Numbered from the stretch's first letter, positions 28,633-36,947 are shown. The stretch is 64,000 nt of DNA from Myxococcales bacterium (GCA_021807105.1 JAKAPL010000004.1:1-64000); one strand, 5' to 3'. Numbers and translations are program-made. Notes: generated from the sequence alone by a model not told the origin.

Positions 28633-29226
28633 CTACGGGGAGGGGAACGTCACCCTGCTGTCGCCGCCGGCCGCGACCTCGACGGGGAAGCCGCGGGCGA
28701 GGGCGCCGTCGTCGAGCTGCTCGCCCCAGCTCCGGATCACGTACCTCCCGGCGGGCAGCCGGATCCGCCAGCGGCCGCCGGCGTCGGGCACGGCGAAGTA
28801 GGGGTTCTGGAGGACCAGGACATAGGCCAGCATGGTCTTGTGGACGTTGCATGTCAGGGTGGTCACGCCGAGGGTCTTGAACGTCTCCTCCATCTGCATG
28901 TGCGGGAGGACGGCGAGGTTGAAGAGGACCCGGTGGTCGGGACCGCGGGCGAAGACGTTGTGCAGCTCGCGGTCGTGCGATTGGAAGCGGACCGTCGTCC
29001 CGGAGAGGACGGGGAGGACGTGGGGGACGTAGGCGAGGTTGCGCTGGTCCATGACCGCGGTCGCGGGCTTGAAGTCCCCGCCGGCGTGCTCGACGTAGAC
29101 GACCTCGATCTGCCCGCGCTGCTCGGGGGGGAGGAGCCCCTCGACGACCCCGTCCGCGGCGAGGGCGCGCGCACTCCCGAGGAGCAGGCCCGAGAGGAGG
29201 ATCGTCGTGACGAGGAGGGTCCGCAT
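28633..29226 (-). CDS. Exported cupredoxin-like (type-1 copper) protein
   Basis: A 197-residue protein with a signal peptide (cut after ALA, about residue 23). The copper ligand set of plastocyanin/azurin-type sites is visible: His in ELHNVF (H89), then TCNVHKTM giving C126, H129 and M132. It is longer than a minimal cupredoxin, with a C-terminal carboxypeptidase-regulatory-like beta segment (RWRIRLPAGRYVIRSWGE). As first gene of the minus-strand operon it likely passes electrons between the barrel/haem proteins and the periplasm. Upstream is a short spacer, then the divergently unrelated TadE-like gene. Confidence 0.85.
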   Translation of the reverse strand: MRTLLVTTILLSGLLLGSARALAADGVVEGLLPPEQRGQIEVVYVEHAGGDFKPATAVMDQRNLAYVPHVLPVLSGTTVRFQSHDRELHNVFARGPDHRVLFNLAVLPHMQMEETFKTLGVTTLTCNVHKTMLAYVLVLQNPYFAVPDAGGRWRIRLPAGRYVIRSWGEQLDDGALARGFPVEVAAGGDSRVTFPSP

Positions 29227-29330
29227 GCGGGCGTTCGACCGGACGTGAGGCTAGCACAACGCGGCCTCGAGCGACCAGAACTCGACGCGGCCGGGAGGCC
29301 GCGTCGACCGACCCGTGAAGGAGACGGGCT

Positions 29331-29615
29331 TTAAGGAAGCGGAACGTCGAGCGAGTAGAAGTAGCTGTTGTTGTAGACCTGGTAGCTGTCCCAGAGGAGG
29401 CCCAGCATCGTGGTCGAGCTGCCGAAGCTCTGGCCGCCCGTGGTCTTCATGTCGCCGTAGTTCTGCTGATCCTCCTGGACCTTGACGCCGCCCGGTCTCC
29501 AGAAGAACCCGACGAGGAAGACGAGCGCGATGAAGTAGGTGAGGACCGAGTACTCCACCATCGCCTGGCCGCGCTCGCGGCGGCGGCGGTGGGCGGGGGA
29601 AGGGGATCGGGGCAT
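29331..29615 (-). CDS. Small TadE/Flp-type membrane protein
   Basis: A 94-residue protein with a basic start, the ERGQAMVEYSVLTYF segment typical of TadE/pseudopilin-like proteins (Glu next to a hydrophobic helix), one transmembrane helix (YFIALVFLVGFFW), and a polar Tyr-rich tail. ATG 29615 is chosen because AGAGG lies eight bases upstream; ATG 29621 is too close to it. No tad secretion genes are nearby, so a pilus role is only suggested by the motif. Confidence 0.65.
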   Translation of the reverse strand: MPRSPSPAHRRRRERGQAMVEYSVLTYFIALVFLVGFFWRPGGVKVQEDQQNYGDMKTTGGQSFGSSTTMLGLLWDSYQVYNNSYFYSLDVPLP

Positions 29616-29828
29616 GGGCATGACCTCTTTCGCGTAACCTACCGCGAGGGGCGCGGGGCCTGCCATCCGTCAAGTGGACGCGGTTGAACGAACGCTGCGT
29701 GGCAGATCGAGCAGCCGGAACGTCGAGGCGGCTTCGCGAAGCGCCGTTCACCGACCCTGCGTCCGGAATCGGGCCTCGGGGCACGGGAAGGGGTCCTGCC
29801 GGCGAATCCGATTGTCCGTCACCGCGCC

Positions 29829-30070
29829 GTCAAACCGGCAGTGATGGAGCGAAGGGAAGAGTCGTACGGTGTAAGGAGCAGCGACCCAGACCGGCCCGCA
29901 AGTCATGCGGAGGCGGGAGCAATCCCGTCGCCGAAGCGTTGACAGGGGAACGTGCGGGCTGGCCATCGAGCCGCGAAATCAACTCCCTGGGGCGTGAGCC
30001 CCGGGCGTCCAGGGTGGCGACGCCGTTGACGGAGGCGGAAGGCAACACCCTTCGAGCCGAGAGCGCGAGG
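29829..30070 (+). mobile_element. Group II intron-like 5' relic (copy A)
   Basis: Bases 29829-29922 match 31955-32048 with only 3 differences in 94 (ggagcgaagggaagag, gtacggtgtaaggagcagcg). The following 150 bases continue in copy A only. Conceptual translation on the plus strand (ALTGERAGWPSSREI, AEGNT) resembles the leader regions that precede reverse-transcriptase ORFs in bacterial group II introns, as far as I remember them. No reverse transcriptase, domain V or domain VI was found, so this would be a truncated piece. The identification is tentative; the duplication itself is certain. The rest of 29616-30280 has no gene. Confidence 0.5.
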
Positions 30071-30280
30071 CGCGAGAGTGAAGGCGCCGAACGAAGCCGG
30101 GGAACTGGCGGAGGAGGCGATGGAGCTTCAAGGAGGCTGGTCGTTGTTAAAGGCTCTCCTGGGAGCGCCGTCCGTCCCGCCGGCCTCCGCCCGCGATGAG
30201 GTCGATCGGATCGATTATCGAAGGCGATCGGAGGAAAGTCCTCCGCTTCGGCTCTCTCGAACGCGGCAATCGACATGTGA

Positions 30281-30488
30281 GCCCGTCTTATTCACGGTAC
30301 GGCGTAGCGAGGCGTTCGAGACCGCAGCCGAGAAGGGCAAGCGCAGCGACGACCGACGAGGCGTGCTGAAGCACGCCGCAGGAGGAAGGAGCGAGCACAC
30401 CCCCCCATGTCGTTGTAGGGGTGGCAAGCCCCCCCTTCGCAGGCGCGGGATCGGACGCCGCAGCAGCCGGACCGTGAATAAGACGGGC
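30281..30488 (+). mobile_element. 208-bp MITE (copy 2) with TNA target duplication
   Basis: Begins gcccgtcttattcacggt and ends with its inverse. TGA flanks both sides (30278-30280 and 30489-30491). The body appears to be the exact reverse complement of 15927-16134, including both seven-base homopolymer runs. There is no coding capacity. Identity between copies and intact flanking duplications point to recent mobility, so a matching transposase should exist elsewhere in the genome. Confidence 0.92.
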
Positions 30489-30873
30489 TGAGAGCCGGCG
30501 GCCGATCCCCCGGCGCGCCCGACGGCGCCGTGCAGCGCGATGGCCGATCGAGCGACGCGCGCGAACGAGCGAAGGGCGCTCTCGATCGACGGAGCGTCGC
30601 CTGTATCGGGACTCTCGAGCGCGACGATTGGCCCGTGAGCCGCGGCGATCGATCTCTCGTCGCGCGCGACGATGCCGTGCAGCGCGATGGCCGATCGATC
30701 ATCAGCCGCGATCGGCCAAAGAGCGGCGGCGTTCGGTGTCGGATCGCGCGCGTTGCGCCTCTTCACCGCGACATCGAACCCTTCAGCGGCGATGAACGAT
30801 CCGTCATCGCGCTCGATCGCGCCCGATCGCGCGACGAACGGTCGAGGGCGGGTCTCGATCGCGCGAAGAGCGG
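30489..30873. repeat. Degenerate CGATCG-rich repeat region
   Basis: There is no gene. gccgtgcagcgcgatggccg occurs at 30527 and again at 30672, and GATCGATC-type words are dense throughout. It looks like a decayed left part of the 84-bp array that follows. Confidence 0.55.
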
Positions 30874-31293
30874 CGACAAGAGATCGATCAGAGCTCGCGA
30901 TCGATCGATGTCGCGAGACAAACGATCGAGCAGCCGCGACCCATCGTCGAAGAGCGCCGACAAGAGATCGATCAGAGCCCGCGATCGATCGATGTCACGA
31001 GACAAACGATCGAGCAGCCGCGACCCATCGTCGAAGAGCGGCGACAAGAGATCGATCAGAGCGCGCGATCGATCGATGTCGCGAGACAAACGATCGAGCA
31101 GCCGCGACCCATCGTCGAAGAGCGGCGACAAGAGATCGATCAGAGCTCGCGATCGATCGATGTCGCGGGACAAACGACCGAGCAGCCGCGACAAATCGTC
31201 GAAGAGCGGGGACAAGAGATCGATCAGAGCCCGTGATCGATCGATGTCGCGGGACAAACGATCGAGCAGCCGCGACAAATCGTCGATCACGCG
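30874..31293. repeat. 84-bp tandem repeat array in the island
   Basis: Five units start at 30874, 30958, 31042, 31126 and 31210. Each begins cgacaagagatcgatcagag and contains gcgatcgatcgatgtcgcg. Five GATC sites occur per unit. The sequence is unrelated to the 84-bp array at position 1 but has the same period. The minus strand reads a 28-residue amphipathic repeat (DRLSRDIDRSRALIDLLSPL), and the plus strand reads SRDKRSSSRD. Both are uninterrupted, so coding cannot be decided from openness. No ribosome site is convincing. Confidence 0.9.
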
Positions 31294-31785
31294 GTCTCTT
31301 TGGTCGGTTGCAAGCTCTCATCGGCCGATCACGCGGTCTCCTCGGTCGAGTGCAAGCTCTCATTTGTCGATCAGGCGGTCTCTTTGGTCGATCACGTGGT
31401 CTCTTTGGTCGATCACGCCGTCTCTTTGGTCGATTGCACGGTCTCTTTGGTCGATTGCAAGGTCTCTTTGGTCGAGTGCAAGGTCTCCTTGGTCGATTGC
31501 AAGGTCTCCTCGGTCGAGTGCAAGGTCTACTTGGTCGAGTGCAAGGTCTACTTGGCCGAGTGCACGGTCTCCTTGGTCGATTGCGCGGTCTCTTTGGTCG
31601 ATTGCGCGGTCTCTTTGGTCGATTGCACGGTCTCCTCGGTCGATCGCGCCGTCTCTTCGGTCGATTGCAAGGTCTCCTCGGTCGAGTGCAAGGTCTCTTT
31701 GGTCGATTGCACGGTCTACTTGGCCGAGTGCAAGGTCTCTTTGGCCGATTGCACGGTCTCCTCGGTCGAGTGCGCCCCCTGATCG
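31285..31785. repeat. 21-bp tandem repeat array
   Basis: About 24 units of 21 bp (type gatcacgcggtctctttggtc, alternating with gattgcaaggtctccttggtc). It begins directly where the 84-bp array ends and shares its CGATC words. All six frames are largely open because 21 is a multiple of 3. The plus strand reads heptads of the form VSLVDCK, and the minus strand reads AIDQRDL. It is not a CRISPR array because there are no unique spacers. Confidence 0.92.
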
Positions 31786-31954
31786 GTCGTTTGTCGCCTC
31801 TCCTCGGGCGATTGAGCCGCCCCATCGATCGACCGCGCGCCCTCCTCGACCGATCCTCCCTCCTCCGCCGATCTCCGTCCCCGACGACACCCCCGCGCTC
31901 GCCCCTCGAGATCCGCGGGTGTCCAGAACTTGGACGATCGTCCGCAAGTGCGCG

Positions 31955-32048
31955 GTCAAACCGGCAGTGATGGAGCGAAGGGAAGAGTTGTACGGTGTAA
32001 GGAGCAGCGACCCACACCGGCCCGCAAGTCACGCGGAGGCGGGAGCAA
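31955..32048 (+). mobile_element. Group II intron-like 5' relic (copy B)
   Basis: This 94-nt stretch is 97% identical to 29829-29922 (differences at tcgtacgg/ttgtacgg, cccagacc/cccacacc and gtcatgcg/gtcacgcg). Similarity stops abruptly at gggagcaa, where integrase-related sequence takes over about 60 bp later. The two copies are direct repeats 2126 bp apart that bracket the MITE and both tandem arrays. Confidence 0.6.
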
Positions 32049-32109
32049 GCCCAAGCCAAAGGCGGCTTGCCCACAGCCCTTGGACAACGCTTGCGCGGCG
32101 CCGCACGTG

Positions 32110-32340
32110 TTGATCATGGATTCGCTACAGACTGCCCGCTGTGCCGACGCGCTCGCCGCCGAGGCGACCGGGGGCCCCCCCGACGACATGGCGACCGCGT
32201 TGCTCCACTCGGGCGCCGGCCTGCACGTCGCGCAACGGCTGCTCCGGCATTCGAGCCCGGACACGACGGCGAAGCACTACGCGCACCTGAACGCCGAGGA
32301 TCTGCGGGGCGCGCTGGACGGGCTCACAGTGCACGCCGAG
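32110..32340 (+). pseudogene. C-terminal remnant of a tyrosine recombinase (integrase)
   Basis: In one frame from about 32188 the sequence reads ALLHSGAGLHVAQRLLRH, then SSPDTTAKHYAHLN and EDLRGALDGL. This is the box-II C-terminus of phage/ICE integrases, including the second His and the nucleophilic Tyr of HYAHL. The HxxR motif, the first Arg and the whole N-terminal part are missing. The frame runs on without stop through the antisense of the tRNA gene, so it no longer encodes a normal protein. Its place next to the 3' end of tRNA-Arg is where such integrases normally lie, marking a decayed island to the left. Confidence 0.75.
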
Positions 32341-32489
32341 GTGCCAGAGGCCGAACCGGTGGCCGCGACAGGCTCGACGGGTGCCGAACCGAGCGGAGAT
32401 TCTATCCGGTTTCTACCGGAGTGGGGCGCGGCCGAAGGGGGCGGGCCGGCCGCCGCCGAAACTTCGAGTGAAGACGGGGGGGTGCAAGG

Positions 32490-32563
<74 letters not shown>

Positions 32564-32633
32564 CGAACGTAGGGGGGCGTTGGTATGCCGGCGGGCGGAT
32601 GAAGTCAAGGTCCCCGACTTCCATCGGGATGGA

Positions 32634-33296
32634 TCAATAGCAGAACGGCACCAGGATCCGGCGTTCCTTCGGGTAGGACTCGCGGCCGTCACGACCGTCG
32701 AACTCCCGGAGGTAGGCCCGCTGCTTCCGGGTCGCCCAGGCAACGAGGATCCCCGCGCCGAGGAGGGTGAAGGCGAGGCTTCCGAGCGCCGGCGTCGCCA
32801 GCGTGAAGCCGACCCAGGAGAGGATCTCGAAGAAGTAGTGCGGGCAGGAGACGAGGGCGAAGAGGAAACCCCTGGGGATGCGGCGCGCGGCGTCGCCCTG
32901 GCTCGGACGCAGGCGCGCGAGGATCTGGTGCGACCGGAAGTTCCCGGCCTCGGCGAGGGCAAACAGCGACGTGCCGGCGGCGGTGAGGGGGAGCGCGGGG
33001 AGGCGGAAGGCGGGAGAGGCCACCGACCACGCGATCCAGGCGGCGAAGCCCCAGTAGTAGAGGTACTCGCCCGCCATGTCGGCGAGGGGGACCCGGCGGG
33101 TGTAGCGGTGCAGGAAGGCGGACTCCAGCGTCCGCCGCGCGAAGTGGAACGACCAGAGCGCGGCCGGCAGCCAGAAGTCCCGGCCCGGCCCGCGGGCGAG
33201 CCCGACGGCGAGGAAGACGGCGAACGTCATCGCGTAGCTGGAGACGTGCGCGAACCGGCCCGAGAGCGCCGGGGCGGACTTGTTGGGGGGCCCCAC
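32634..33296 (-). CDS. Tsc13/steroid 5-alpha-reductase-like membrane enzyme
   Basis: A 220-residue polytopic membrane protein with about five hydrophobic helices. The C-terminal half fits the 3-oxo-5-alpha-steroid 4-dehydrogenase / trans-2-enoyl-CoA reductase fold: NFRSHQILARLRP, RRIPRGFLFALVSCPHYFFE, and a terminal YPKERRILVPFCY like the YPxxRxxxxPF of eukaryotic very-long-chain enoyl reductases. The likely role is NADPH-dependent reduction of an enoyl lipid or sterol precursor. Substrate is unknown. GTG 33296 is used. It lies just beyond tRNA-Arg, outside the decayed island. Confidence 0.75.
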   Translation of the reverse strand: MGPPNKSAPALSGRFAHVSSYAMTFAVFLAVGLARGPGRDFWLPAALWSFHFARRTLESAFLHRYTRRVPLADMAGEYLYYWGFAAWIAWSVASPAFRLPALPLTAAGTSLFALAEAGNFRSHQILARLRPSQGDAARRIPRGFLFALVSCPHYFFEILSWVGFTLATPALGSLAFTLLGAGILVAWATRKQRAYLREFDGRDGRESYPKERRILVPFCY

Positions 33297-33372
33297 GGGG
33301 AGCGAAACTACCGGAGGCCTCGACGGCGCGTCAAGCCGGCGCCCCGCGATCCCGCTGCCGAGGCAGCGGGGG

Positions 33373-34635
33373 TCATCCGGCCGTCGCGTCTCCGGGCAGG
33401 CAGCAGCGTTTGAACTTCCGTCCGCTGCCGCAGGGGCATGGCTCGTTCCGGCCCACCCGGACGCCTCCGGCCGCCTCCGCGGAGCGCCGGCTCGGGGCGA
33501 ACGCTTCGAGAGGTCGCCCCGCCTCGAGGTGGATCGCCAGTTGCTCCATCACCGGCCGGACGTGCGAGAAGAAGCGGCGAAACGCGGGGCAGAGGTAGTT
33601 GAGCCCGGCCTCGCCGTCCGGGGCCGTCGCGATGCGGTCCTTCGGGCAGCCGCCGTTGCAATAGGCGCGCACCGCGCACTCCCGGCAGAGGCGCGGCAGC
33701 GTCTCCCGCTTCCGCCGCCCGAACGCCGCGAGCTCTTCGCGGTCGACGAGGGCGGGGAAGGGCTCCTCGGCCAGCGTGCCGAGCCGATGGTCGGCGTCGA
33801 CGAAGTGGTCGCAGGCGTAAAGGCTGCCGTCGTGCTCGAGCGCGACGACGTCGCCGCAGGTCTCGCGGTGGATGCAGAGCGCGTGGTCGATGCCCATCGC
33901 TGGCCGCAGCGCCTCGTCGAAGTTCTGGACGACGACGCGCCCGAGATCGGCGCGCAGCCACTCGTCGAAGATCGTGCAGAGGAACGCCCCGATGGCCACC
34001 GGATCCGCCGTCCGCGTGCTCACGCCGCGCGGCGCGCCCGGCGCGGGCTCGACGAGGGGGAGCCACTGGAGGTAGCGGACGCCCTCGTCCCGGAAGAAGC
34101 GGTAGACGCGCTCCGGCTCGCCCGCGTTGGCGGCGTGGACCACGCAGAGCACGTCGACGTGGACCTTCCGGCGTCGCAAGAGCCCGAGGGCGCGCATCGC
34201 CTGGCGGTGCGTCCCGTGCCCCCCCTGGTTGCGGCGGTAGCGATCGTGGAGGTCGGCCGGTCCGTCCAGGCTCAGGCCGACCGAGAAGCCCTCCTCCGCG
34301 AGGAAGTCCGCGAACGGCTCGTCGATGAGCGTACCGTTCGTTTGCAGTCCGTTGGTGATCCGCCGTCCGTCGGGGCGGTGGGCCTTCTGCAGCGCGACGA
34401 TGCGGCGGAAGCCCTCGAGGCCGAAGAGAGTCGGCTCGCCCCCGTGCCACTCGAAGTGGGTGACCGGCCCCGACGATCGCGCGAGCCGCTGCGCGAGGTA
34501 GCGCTCGAGCAGGTCGTCGGCCATCCGCCGCGGGCCGGGCGGGAAGAGGGCCTCCTTTCGAAGGTAGTAGCAGTACGCGCAGTCGAGGTTGCACGCCGGC
34601 CCGACCGGCTTGGCCATCACCAGCGGATCGTTCAC
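33373..34635 (-). CDS. Anaerobic sulfatase-maturase-type radical SAM/SPASM enzyme with C-terminal SEC-C motif
   Basis: A 420-residue protein. The radical-SAM cluster motif CNLDCAYCYY (C15, C19, C22) is near the N-terminus. Next comes the anSME-like block GGEPTLFGLEGFRRIV to QTNGTLI, then SLDGPADLHDRYR. A SPASM domain has scattered Cys (CGDVVALEHDGSLYACDHF, CRECAVRAYCNGGCPKD) for two auxiliary clusters. It ends with a zinc-binding SEC-C tail, NEPCPCGSGRKFKRCC. The family converts an active-site Cys/Ser of sulfatases to formylglycine, but no sulfatase is nearby, so another peptide target is possible. GTG 34635 overlaps the upstream gene's stop (GTGA). Confidence 0.87.
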   Translation of the reverse strand: MNDPLVMAKPVGPACNLDCAYCYYLRKEALFPPGPRRMADDLLERYLAQRLARSSGPVTHFEWHGGEPTLFGLEGFRRIVALQKAHRPDGRRITNGLQTNGTLIDEPFADFLAEEGFSVGLSLDGPADLHDRYRRNQGGHGTHRQAMRALGLLRRRKVHVDVLCVVHAANAGEPERVYRFFRDEGVRYLQWLPLVEPAPGAPRGVSTRTADPVAIGAFLCTIFDEWLRADLGRVVVQNFDEALRPAMGIDHALCIHRETCGDVVALEHDGSLYACDHFVDADHRLGTLAEEPFPALVDREELAAFGRRKRETLPRLCRECAVRAYCNGGCPKDRIATAPDGEAGLNYLCPAFRRFFSHVRPVMEQLAIHLEAGRPLEAFAPSRRSAEAAGGVRVGRNEPCPCGSGRKFKRCCLPGDATAG

Positions 34636-35477
34636 GCCGCGAGCTGGCGCCGGAACAGCTCGAGCGTCCGGACGAAGCTGTCCCGCGCCGCGCGGACGTC
34701 GTAGCTGGGACGGGTGTCGTTGAAGAATGCGTGCATCGCCCCCTCGTAGACATGCGGCTCGAAGCTCTTGCCGGCCTTGCGCAGGGCCTCGGAAAACGCC
34801 GGAACGCCGCCGGTCACCCGCGGGTCGAGCGCGCCGTAGAAGCCGATCAGGGGGCAGCGGATGGCGGGGAGCAGAGACTCGGACGGCGCGCCGCCATAGA
34901 AGATCGCGGCGGCGGAGAGCTCCGCGTCGTGGCAGGCGAGGAGCGCGGTGAGGCCGCCGCCCATGCAGAAGCCCACGGCGCCGACCTTCTGGCCCCGCGT
35001 CGGGGCGAAGTCCTGGCGCAGGAAGCTCGTCGCGCTCGTGAGGGCGGGGACGTACCCATCGAGGCGCAGACCGCCCGTGGAGATCCCGGCGAAGAGCGTC
35101 TCCATGGTCTCCACGAGACGCGCGCGGACCTCGGGGGGCTGCCGGGAGAGGGCCTCGTCGCGCGCCTTCGGATCCCGGAGCACCGTCGCCCAGGCGCCCG
35201 GCGGGAGCTGGTTCAGGAACGCCTGAAGCTCGGCGACCCGATCGCGCGCGAGGGCGGCCGGACGCTCGCCGTCCCTGGCGTAGAGGTCGGGGGCGAAGGC
35301 CGCGTAGCCCGCTTGCGCGAAGCGGCGGGTGACGTCCTCGATGTGGGCGTCGACGCCCCAGACCTCCTGGATCACGACCACGGCGGGCAGCGGCGTCGCC
35401 GCCCGCTCGGGCCAGGCCGCGAAGGCGCTCTGCTCTCGATTCGGTCCGTACCGGACCCACTCCGTCTTCAGGCTCAT
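34632..35477 (-). CDS. Dienelactone-hydrolase-family alpha/beta hydrolase
   Basis: A 281-residue cytoplasmic hydrolase. The nucleophile is the Cys of GAVGFCMGGGLTALLA, a dienelactone-hydrolase elbow. The catalytic Asp lies in FYGALDPRV and the His in YEGAMHAFFND. No signal peptide. The stop is coupled by GTGA to the radical-SAM gene, so the two are co-translated. Family members act on dienelactones, carboxymethylenebutenolide-like lactones or other esters. The natural substrate is not evident from context. Confidence 0.87.
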   Translation of the reverse strand: MSLKTEWVRYGPNREQSAFAAWPERAATPLPAVVVIQEVWGVDAHIEDVTRRFAQAGYAAFAPDLYARDGERPAALARDRVAELQAFLNQLPPGAWATVLRDPKARDEALSRQPPEVRARLVETMETLFAGISTGGLRLDGYVPALTSATSFLRQDFAPTRGQKVGAVGFCMGGGLTALLACHDAELSAAAIFYGGAPSESLLPAIRCPLIGFYGALDPRVTGGVPAFSEALRKAGKSFEPHVYEGAMHAFFNDTRPSYDVRAARDSFVRTLELFRRQLAA

Positions 35478-35636
35478 GCGTCTCCTCCGGGGTTCGTGCT
35501 CGACTCTGCCCGGCGACGCGTAGGCGACCGGCCGATCGGAGTCAAGGGCCCGATTCGTGCCCGATTCGTGCTCCGGCGCGAGTTGACGTCGTCGTGCCCG
35601 CGGTTAGAGTCGAGCCTCTCCGTGGCGAGGACCCTC

Positions 35637-36653
35637 ATGATCTCCGACGAGCAGCGCAGAGAGGCCATCCAGCAGCTCCAGGGCGCGATGGCGCTGGAGG
35701 TCGCGTTCGTCGGCGTCGCGAACTCGCTCTTCTCGGTCCTCGCCCGGCTCGGCGCCGCGTCGCCGGCCACGCTCGCGCGGGAGGCGGGCGCCGACGAGGG
35801 CTACGTGACCCGCTGGTGCGACGCGGCTTTCGCCTTTGGCTACCTCGAGGAGCGCGGCGATGAGCTCGCCCTCTCGGACCTGGGCGGAGCCTTCCGCCCC
35901 GAGGCGCCTGGCACGCTCGTCCCCTTCGCGGTGCAGAGCATCCTCGGCGCGCACATGGCCGAGCGGGCGGCGGCGTTCACCCGTACCGGCGAGCGGCCGG
36001 GAGAGGTGGTCCTCGCCGAGCGTGAGACCGTGCTGCGCTGGTTCGGCCCGATGCTCGAGGGGCAGTTCTCGCCCCTCTTCGAGCGGGAGATCCTCCCCGC
36101 GATCCCCGCCTTCGGGGCGGCGGGCGAGCGGGGCGGCCTCGTGGTGGACCTCGGCTGCGGCAACGGCTGGTACTTGCGCGCGCTGGCGGCGCGCTGGCCG
36201 CGGCTGCGCGGGCTCGGCCTCGACGGCTTCTCCGAGAACATCCGGCAGGCGGAGGAGCGGGCCCGGCAGAGCGGCCTCGCGGACCGCCTCTCGTTCCGCG
36301 AGGGGGACATCCACGCCTTCGCGCTCGACGAGCCGGCGAGCCTCATCTCCTTGAACCGCGCCCTGCATCACGTCTGGAACGAGAAGGCGCGGCTCTTCGC
36401 CCTGCTGGCCCGCTCGCTCGCGCCCGGCGGCGCCGCGGTCATCTGGGAGCCGGCCTGGCCGTCCCAACGCACCGGCCTGCGCGAGATCGGTCGCCGGGCG
36501 ATGGCCTTCCAGAACCTCTCTGAACACGTCCAGGGCAACCACTTCCTGCGCCCCGAGGAGATCGAGGCGGCCCTCCGCTCGGTCGGCCTCACGCCGCGGG
36601 TTCACCTCTTCGCCGGAGGCAACGAGGCGGTGGTCGTCGGGACCCGGGAGTAG
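35637..36653 (+). CDS. SAM-dependent methyltransferase
   Basis: A 338-residue class-I methyltransferase. An N-terminal winged-helix/dimerisation-like region (residues 1-110; ARLGAASPATLAREAGADEG resembles O-methyltransferase helix-turn-helix domains) precedes a Rossmann domain. SAM motif I is VVDLGCGNGWYLRAL and an acidic loop LGLDGFSENI follows. Post-I LSFREGDIHAF and RALHHVWNE complete the fold. ATG 35637 has GAGG six bases upstream; GTG 35622 is an alternative. It is divergently oriented from the hydrolase gene. Substrate unknown; small-molecule O- or C-methylation is likely. Confidence 0.82.
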   Translation: MISDEQRREAIQQLQGAMALEVAFVGVANSLFSVLARLGAASPATLAREAGADEGYVTRWCDAAFAFGYLEERGDELALSDLGGAFRPEAPGTLVPFAVQSILGAHMAERAAAFTRTGERPGEVVLAERETVLRWFGPMLEGQFSPLFEREILPAIPAFGAAGERGGLVVDLGCGNGWYLRALAARWPRLRGLGLDGFSENIRQAEERARQSGLADRLSFREGDIHAFALDEPASLISLNRALHHVWNEKARLFALLARSLAPGGAAVIWEPAWPSQRTGLREIGRRAMAFQNLSEHVQGNHFLRPEEIEAALRSVGLTPRVHLFAGGNEAVVVGTRE

Positions 36654-36947
36654 CGGCCCTGATCCGTCGATGTCGATAAGGGCGCAACTGCTTCGTTGCT
36701 CGGTCGCTGCAGTCCTCACCGTACAACCATCGCACGGTTCCGGTCCTCGCTCCGCCTGCTCTGGGGCCAAGAGCAAAGCTTGAGGAGCCGCCCCCTTCTC
36801 GCCGGCCAGGGCCGTGCCTCACATGGGGTGAGGCTTCTCACGGACGGATTAGGGGGCGGCCCCGGCGGTTGCGGCCGCCCCGCGACTGTGCTAGGACCCG
36901 CGCCGCCGGGTGCTGGAATCCCGGCGACATTTTCGAGGTTCTCTCGA
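36654..36947. other. Spacer before the nusA operon, with a third decayed relic copy
   Basis: There is no gene. Bases 36697-36750 (cggtcgctgc, tcaccgtac) resemble the reverse complement of the 94-nt relic at 29829, in inverted orientation and with many changes. The remainder shows nothing I can name. It should contain the promoter of the downstream operon, but no clear -35/-10 pair was seen. Confidence 0.45.

Noticed and set aside
29305-29335. Possible further MITE right end (cccgtgaaggagacgggct) near the TadE-like gene
   Set aside because: Only about 15 bases match, with gaps. No partner end or target duplication was seen, so chance similarity is likely.
31285-31785. CRISPR array
   Set aside because: Units are contiguous 21-mers with graded variation, with no unique spacers of 30-40 bp and no cas genes.
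30530-32113. A 527-codon plus-strand frame across both island arrays
   Set aside because: Repeat periods divisible by three keep nearly all frames open. The frame also runs through the intron-like relic, and there is no ribosome site or constant codon bias, so openness is not evidence of coding.
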